Shown: positions 59,254-64,000 of the stretch, piece by piece | How positions within the stretch are numbered: the stretch's first letter is position 1 | Layout: the number at the start of each line of letters is the position of its first letter | Source of the DNA: Betaproteobacteria bacterium UBA1934 | Lineage (GTDB): Bacteria; Pseudomonadota; Gammaproteobacteria; Burkholderiales; Rhodocyclaceae | DNA length: 64,000 nt | Assembly (NCBI GenBank): GCA_002337055.1 | Contig: DDFG01000001.1 | Coordinates: 1 to 64,000 of the forward strand | Direction of reading: 5' to 3' | Position numbers and translations under genes: made by a program | Notes under the pieces: model-generated | Database searches by the model: none | The model's input: only the letters and a program-made list of their open reading frames with translations | What the model was told of the DNA's origin: nothing

Positions 59254-60615
59254 TCACCTGAAGTCGTAGCGCACTTTCAGTGCGACCATGTTGCGATCAT
59301 ATTGGTACAGACCGATATTTGAACGCTGGTCCGCGTACGTGGCTTCCGCTCTTATTGACCAGTTCCGGTCTATCGCATAGCTGGCACCCAGTTCTAGGGA
59401 TGTGAAGTTGTCGCGTCGCTTGGGAAAACCGGCGATCCCGGCAAAATGATCCTTGTACAGGCTTTGCTGATAAGAGAGCTCTCCGGTCAAGCTCCATTTC
59501 GGGGCAGGCTGAACGCTAAGGCGTGCTCGCGCGCCGTAGACCTCGCGTGAATATTCAGGGCGATCCTTGACGTTGCTTTCATGTCCGTAGTTCAGGGTAC
59601 CCGCCAGAACGGGGTTCCATGGATGCGTAAATGCATGGGTCCAGGTTCCATACAAGACCGAGAAGTTACTGTTCCGTTGAGGCGCGCCCGACGGGCCGGA
59701 GAGTGTTTTGGCTTTGTCGAAGAAGACGGTGATGTCCTCGTAACGCAACTGCGAAAACTGGGCGCCGACCGCCAGTCGGTTGTACTGGTCAGTCTGATGC
59801 GCCCATTCGCCTACCCAGGATGCGACTTGCAGGTATTGGGCACCGTCCACCCAGTGGAGGCTGTATTCCAGTCCAGTCCTGTACAGGTCGCGACCGTTGA
59901 GTACCGTGATGCCACCTTGGGCCTGGACGTTGCTCTGGTTGAAGACGTCGTTGGCGCCAGCCCAATGCCATCGTCCGCCAGCCTGTATGCCACCCGTCAA
60001 CATCACGCCCGGTGCTACCGGGTAGGAACCCTGTACACCGGTTTGCAGCGAATGGAACGAATCGGCCTCTTTTGACGAGATTCCCGAAGGGTCGACAGTG
60101 AATCCGGGCAAGCCGTCGACGGCGCCTGGCCGAATGCCGGCGTTGATGTTGCTGTCGTGGCCGATGCCCGCCTCAATAAAGAAAGTTGCGGTCGGCGTGT
60201 AGCGCGATTCGCGCGCACGTATGGCGTCCAGATAGGCTTCGATGACTACCCTTTCTTCGCCTTTTGCATCGGGTAGCAGGGCGGCCAGTTCGCCATGCGC
60301 GCGAACATCCTCGCCCAGGATGTAGTAGCCGCGCGCAACATGAAAACGTGCCTGCCGATTCTCCGGGAATTGCAGCAGGAATCTTTCCAAGGCGAGCACC
60401 CCTTCTCCCGGCGCACCGGCATCCAGCGCCGCAATCCCGAAGAAGAAATCAAAACTCGCCTCTCCGAGCAGGTCAGGTGTCTTCTTACCCAAGTCATACG
60501 CTTTGCTGGGGAATCCTTGTTCAAGAAGGGATTTGAGTTCATCGGCGGGGGCCGCCCACGCGGACCCGAAAGACATGACCAGCGCCGCCGTCAACGTTGC
60601 GTGACGCAGTTGCAT
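59254..60615 (-). CDS. TPR plus outer-membrane beta-barrel protein (Slam/type XI secretion-like)
   Basis: The 453-aa protein has a signal peptide (ending SAWA-AP), an N-terminal helical TPR region (about 25-140; ALERFLLQFPENRQARFHVA), and a C-terminal region of about 290 residues with alternating beta-strands ending in VALKVRYDFR. The terminal aromatic-Arg is like that of outer-membrane barrels. This TPR-barrel layout is that of surface lipoprotein assembly modifiers (Slam, DUF560), which move TbpB-type barrels across the outer membrane. Start ATG 60615 begins the signal peptide; an upstream in-frame start gives a poor one. Confidence 0.75.
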   Translation of the reverse strand: MQLRHATLTAALVMSFGSAWAAPADELKSLLEQGFPSKAYDLGKKTPDLLGEASFDFFFGIAALDAGAPGEGVLALERFLLQFPENRQARFHVARGYYILGEDVRAHGELAALLPDAKGEERVVIEAYLDAIRARESRYTPTATFFIEAGIGHDSNINAGIRPGAVDGLPGFTVDPSGISSKEADSFHSLQTGVQGSYPVAPGVMLTGGIQAGGRWHWAGANDVFNQSNVQAQGGITVLNGRDLYRTGLEYSLHWVDGAQYLQVASWVGEWAHQTDQYNRLAVGAQFSQLRYEDITVFFDKAKTLSGPSGAPQRNSNFSVLYGTWTHAFTHPWNPVLAGTLNYGHESNVKDRPEYSREVYGARARLSVQPAPKWSLTGELSYQQSLYKDHFAGIAGFPKRRDNFTSLELGASYAIDRNWSIRAEATYADQRSNIGLYQYDRNMVALKVRYDFR

Positions 60616-60837
60616 AGAAGCCTCCAGAGGGGGTCGGGATTTCACTTGAAATCATACGCCGAGAGCATGAAAAGGCAATGATCGAAAAAGGGTTTTCGAA
60701 AAGCCTTTGGCGGGTGTTTCATGACGAACGGTAACCGCGTACGCGGCGCTGAGCGTCCAAATTGGTCCACTGGCGCTCGAGATGGGGAGGGCGTATGCTT
60801 TGAAAATATCAGGGAGAAGCGCATTCGCGCGGTCAGA

Positions 60838-62949
60838 ATGACAAGGAACGACGTATCCGCCTGCGAACCGGTTACTCCGGAAAAGGAACTTCAGCTCCTC
60901 GGCGAAGGCATCCAGCAGCTTGCGCTGGGGATCTCCATTTTTGACGAAGAACTTTGTCTGGTCACTTGCAACCGGCATTTCCAGCGCGCCTTCAAACTGT
61001 CGGACATGACCGTGCATACCGGGGCATCCCTGACTTCTGTGCTGCACAGAATGGCGTTGGGTGGCGCTTTCGGGGAGGTGGATCCGGATCAGTTTTCGCA
61101 ACAATGGGTGGAATCGCTCCGGCAAGCCGCCGCGCCTTTTAGCGCACTGTGCCGGGCGGTTGACGGCCGGATCTTCGAGTCGCGTACGTCTCGCTTGCCG
61201 AGCGGCGGCTTCATCACGCTTTACGACGATATTTCCCACCATCAGGAAGCCCGCCAGCGTTTGATCGAGAGTCGGCGCACGCTTGCCGACAAAACGGCGG
61301 AGATGGAGCTGATCCTCGAAAACGCGTCGCTGGGCATTCTGACCGTGGTTCCCAACGGCGATGGCCAACGTATCATGCGGCGCGTGAACCGGGCGCTGGA
61401 GCATCTATTGGGCTACGGCATCGGCGAACTGGAAGGACGCGCCACCCGCATGCTTTACCCTGACGACGCAGAGTACGAACTCGTCTCCACCGGCTACCGC
61501 CAGGTGATCTGTTCGGGGGGTACCTATCACCACGAGCATGTATTTGCCAAACGTGACGGCGGCACGATGATTGGAATTCTGCGCGGATCGGCAATCGATC
61601 CCGGCGATCTTGGGCGAGGTGCGATCTGGCTGATCGAAGACATCACCGAGCAAAAACGTATCGAAACGGAGCTGGCCGCCAAGTCAGCCCTGCTGCAAGC
61701 CGGCACCGATAATATGCCGGGCGCATTGGTTATCTGGGACAAGCATCTGCGCTACATCTGGTGGACACCGCGGGCGGAATACTATTTCGACCTGCCGCCG
61801 GGGACAGTCAAGGTGGGGCTGGAACTGGAGACCATGACCCGTTTTTTTGCCCAGCGTGGCGATTTTGGGCCAGGCAGCCTGGAAACGTTGGTGGAAGAGC
61901 AGATGCGGCCGTTCCGCGAACGTCGCGTGATGCATACCGAGCGCCGCATGCCCAACGGCACGGTGCTGGAAGTGCGTCGCAATCCGCTGCCCGATGGCGG
62001 CTATGTCAGTATTTTTCAGGACATTACGGCGCGTAAGCGTATCGAAAACGAGCTGCGACTCGCCAAGGAAGCCGCCGAGGCGACGGCCGAGCGCCTGCGG
62101 CGGCGCCAAGATCAGGTTCATACGCTGCTCAACAGTTCAGGACAGGGATTCCTCTCGTTCGACGCTCGTCTGCGGATTGACAGCGAGTATAGTCAGGCCT
62201 GTGTATCCATGCTCGGTGGCGCGCCGGCGGGCGGTGATCTGGCGGAAATGCTTTTTCCCGAGGATCTCGACGCGCGGGAGCGTCTGCGGCAGTTGATCCC
62301 GCGCATCATCCAGGAAACCGGTTTAACCGAGCGCGCCTGCCTGCTGATGCAGCTGCCGTCGGAATTCCGGCGGGGCGAGTTATATCTGGAGGCCAGTTTC
62401 CGCATGCTCGGTCAGCAGCACATGATGGTGGTGCTGACCGATGTCACCGCCGAACGGCGTTTCCGCACGCTTTCGGCGACAGACCGCCTGACTGGGCTAG
62501 CCAACCGCCGCAAGCTCGACGAAGTGCTCGATTACGAGCACGAACGCGTCAACCGGACGCTGACGCCACTCAGCATCTTGATGGTCGATATCGACCGATT
62601 CAAGGCAATCAACGATACGCAGGGGCACCAGGCCGGCGACCGTGTGCTGATCGATCTGGCGAAAATCCTGCAGGAGGGCGTGCGCAAAATCGATTGCGTG
62701 GGTCGCTGGGGGGGCGAAGAATTTATGATTCTGTGCCCGGATACCGGTTTGGCCGGCGCCACCGAGCTTGCGCACAAGCTGCGCCTGGAGATTGCCGCGC
62801 ATCTTTTCGTGACTGGACATCTCACCTGTTCCATCGGGGTGGCCCAATACCGCCTGGGCGAGAGCAACGAAAGCGTGCTGAAGCGTGCGGATCAGGCGCT
62901 CTATCGGGCCAAGCAGGCAGGCCGCAACAAGGTTGTTGCGGAATCATAG
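60838..62949 (+). CDS. Diguanylate cyclase with multiple PAS domains
   Basis: From ATG 60838 the protein is 703 aa; an in-frame ATG at 60721 would add 39 atypical residues. It has a chain of three to four PAS-type segments (QLALGISIFDEELCLVTCNR, NASLGILTVVPNGD, GALVIWDKHLRYIWWTPRAE, SGQGFLSFDARLRIDSEYSQ), with PAC tails such as FQDITARKRIENELRLA. A GGDEF domain follows with DRLTGLANRRKLDEVL, MVDIDRFKAINDTQGH, an RKID inhibitory site and the active GGEEF. It should make c-di-GMP. No membrane helices. Confidence 0.92.
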   Translation: MTRNDVSACEPVTPEKELQLLGEGIQQLALGISIFDEELCLVTCNRHFQRAFKLSDMTVHTGASLTSVLHRMALGGAFGEVDPDQFSQQWVESLRQAAAPFSALCRAVDGRIFESRTSRLPSGGFITLYDDISHHQEARQRLIESRRTLADKTAEMELILENASLGILTVVPNGDGQRIMRRVNRALEHLLGYGIGELEGRATRMLYPDDAEYELVSTGYRQVICSGGTYHHEHVFAKRDGGTMIGILRGSAIDPGDLGRGAIWLIEDITEQKRIETELAAKSALLQAGTDNMPGALVIWDKHLRYIWWTPRAEYYFDLPPGTVKVGLELETMTRFFAQRGDFGPGSLETLVEEQMRPFRERRVMHTERRMPNGTVLEVRRNPLPDGGYVSIFQDITARKRIENELRLAKEAAEATAERLRRRQDQVHTLLNSSGQGFLSFDARLRIDSEYSQACVSMLGGAPAGGDLAEMLFPEDLDARERLRQLIPRIIQETGLTERACLLMQLPSEFRRGELYLEASFRMLGQQHMMVVLTDVTAERRFRTLSATDRLTGLANRRKLDEVLDYEHERVNRTLTPLSILMVDIDRFKAINDTQGHQAGDRVLIDLAKILQEGVRKIDCVGRWGGEEFMILCPDTGLAGATELAHKLRLEIAAHLFVTGHLTCSIGVAQYRLGESNESVLKRADQALYRAKQAGRNKVVAES

Positions 62950-63016
62950 AGATCAAGGAACTTGTCCTGCCGCTCGCTTATCGAACCCGCGTGCATTCTT
63001 TGCAAAAGGGCAGGCC

Positions 63017-63949
63017 ATGTTGATCCATCGTATCGAGCCGGGCGGGCCCGCAACGTCTGAAATCACGGATCGTGGGCTTTTTGAGCGTCGACGCCGGTTA
63101 CTGGGGCTGGCTGGCGCCAGCGCACTGCTAGGGTTGGCGCCGTCGGCGTGGTCGGCCGGTCGATTTGCCAGCGCGCCGCGCAGTCCGTTGTCGACCGCCG
63201 AAACACCCAATAGCCTGCGAGACATCACTGGCTACAACAACTTTTACGAATTCGGCACCGACAAGACCGATCCGCCCAAATATGCGCACCGCCTGAAAAC
63301 CCGCCCCTGGACGGTGAGCGTCGAGGGCCTGGTCAAGCGCCCCAAGGTCTTCGGTATCGACGATCTGCTGATGTTTCCGCTGGAAGAGCGCATTTATCGC
63401 CTGCGTTGCGTTGAAGGTTGGTCGATGGTGATTCCCTGGATTGGCTTTCCGCTCGCGCATCTGCTCAAGCAGGTGGAGCCGCTGGGCGACGCCCGGTTTG
63501 TCGAATTCATTTCGGCGCTGGATAGCGACACCATGCCCGGCGTCGGTATGGGGTCGCTGCGCTGGCCCTATGTCGAGGGATTGCGGCTGGACGAGGCTCT
63601 GCACCCGTTGACGTTGATGGCGGTAGGGTTGTACGGCGACATCCTGCCCAACCAGAACGGCGCCCCGGTGCGGCTGGTGGTGCCTTGGAAATACGGTTTC
63701 AAGAGCGGCAAATCCATCGTCCGTATCCGTGTGGTCGACAAGCAGCCGGCTACGGCGTGGAATCAGGCGCAACCTCGCGAATACGGGTTCTATTCCAACG
63801 TCAATCCGGAAGTTCGCCACCCGCGCTGGAGCCAGGCCACCGAAAGGCGGCTCGGTGAATTCGGCAAGCGCCCGACCTTGATGTTCAACGGCTATGGCGA
63901 TCAGGTTGCCGGCCTGTACGCGGGGATGGATCTGCGTGTCCACTTCTGA
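63017..63949 (+). CDS. msrP: Protein-methionine-sulfoxide reductase catalytic subunit MsrP
   Basis: MsrP (YedY) is a periplasmic molybdopterin enzyme that repairs oxidised methionines. The 310-aa protein has an N-terminal twin-arginine-type signal (FERRRRLLGLAGASALLGLA), the DITGYNNFYEFGTDK motif, the Mo-ligand Cys in RLRCVEGWSM near residue 132, and PWKYGFKSGKSIVRI. The start at 63017 begins the Tat peptide; a longer frame from 62885 overlaps the GGDEF gene and is rejected. msrQ follows. Confidence 0.96.
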   Translation: MLIHRIEPGGPATSEITDRGLFERRRRLLGLAGASALLGLAPSAWSAGRFASAPRSPLSTAETPNSLRDITGYNNFYEFGTDKTDPPKYAHRLKTRPWTVSVEGLVKRPKVFGIDDLLMFPLEERIYRLRCVEGWSMVIPWIGFPLAHLLKQVEPLGDARFVEFISALDSDTMPGVGMGSLRWPYVEGLRLDEALHPLTLMAVGLYGDILPNQNGAPVRLVVPWKYGFKSGKSIVRIRVVDKQPATAWNQAQPREYGFYSNVNPEVRHPRWSQATERRLGEFGKRPTLMFNGYGDQVAGLYAGMDLRVHF

Positions 63950-63965
63950 ACCGCAACGAGGCTGG

Positions 63966-64000
63966 ATGCCGTCGCCTGCCCAGTTGGGAGCGATCAGGCT
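63966..64000 (+). CDS. msrQ: MsrQ haem-binding membrane subunit, 5' end only
   Basis: Sixteen bases after msrP, ATG 63966 follows GAGG and begins MPSPAQLGAIR, which looks like the N-terminus of MsrQ, the quinol-linked membrane partner of MsrP. An in-frame GTG at 63936, overlapping msrP, is an alternative start. The gene runs off the window. Confidence 0.65.
   Translation, partial: MPSPAQLGAIR

Noticed and set aside
1..64000. CRISPR array
   Set aside because: No regularly spaced repeat series or cas gene was seen anywhere in the window.

Overview
The window looks like a chromosomal segment of a GC-rich betaproteobacterium, most likely of the Rhodocyclales type. The gene neighbourhoods are ordinary for that group: ffs-dnaX-ybaB-recR, petABC-sspA-sspB, accA-tilS, dapA-bamC, an assimilatory sulfate block with a DUF934 protein, and a PEP-CTERM protein. 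A group I intron resembling the Azoarcus tRNA intron fits the same assignment. No species call is made.

Layout. 1-8060 holds housekeeping genes: 4.5S RNA, DNA polymerase III tau/gamma, cytochrome bc1, the stringent starvation proteins and a TrpD2/YbiB gene behind a near-consensus sigma-54 promoter. 8140-18880 is one long redox operon. It has a strong promoter with two TTGGTGCA repeats, a leader of about 270 nt, rnfB, a giant pyruvate:ferredoxin oxidoreductase with a fused ferredoxin, rnfC-D-G-E-A and a tiny Cys-rich membrane protein. The arrangement implies that pyruvate-linked ferredoxin chemistry is wired directly to the Rnf ion pump. 19000-30300 is mixed: a CbiX-like chelatase, a spermidine-synthase-like protein, a cation/proton antiporter, a sensor kinase/NtrC-type regulator pair, Uup, HDOD proteins and a glyoxalase-type hydrolase. 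Next to the kinase/regulator pair, on the opposite strand, lie a perfect TGTTGC/GCAACA palindrome, a sigma-54 promoter and an orphan Rho-independent terminator. Together they predict a small RNA of about 84 nt.

30500-38400 returns to housekeeping (AlkA-like glycosylase, accA, tilS, dapA, bamC, rlmD, a Bax-inhibitor-1 protein). At 38541 a tRNA-Ser(UGA) gene is cut in its T arm by a 2.53-kb, AT-richer element. The element is flanked by GAGTTC repeats and ends in inverted repeats. It encodes a small serine recombinase, an Excalibur-like small protein and integrase-like debris. It also carries its own complete tRNA-Ser(UGA), split by a 214-nt group I intron at U34/G35. The element therefore appears to destroy the host tRNA-Ser(UGA) gene and supply a replacement, which is the most unusual system in the window. 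Just beyond it is a TniQ/TnsD-like C-terminal remnant, so the tRNA-Ser/queD interval looks like a recurrent insertion site.

42180-55730 contains queD, a divergent radical SAM gene, a small HTH regulator, cysDN, a PEP-CTERM protein, a FIST protein coupled to a hybrid kinase, an ankyrin protein, and a TSUP transporter-cysI-DUF934-cysH operon using the APS-reductase route. 55900-60620 encodes a 1111-residue FecR-domain exported protein with repeated C-terminal modules beside a TPR/beta-barrel outer-membrane protein of the Slam type, a candidate type XI-like secretion pair. The window ends with a PAS-GGDEF protein and msrP followed by the first codons of msrQ.
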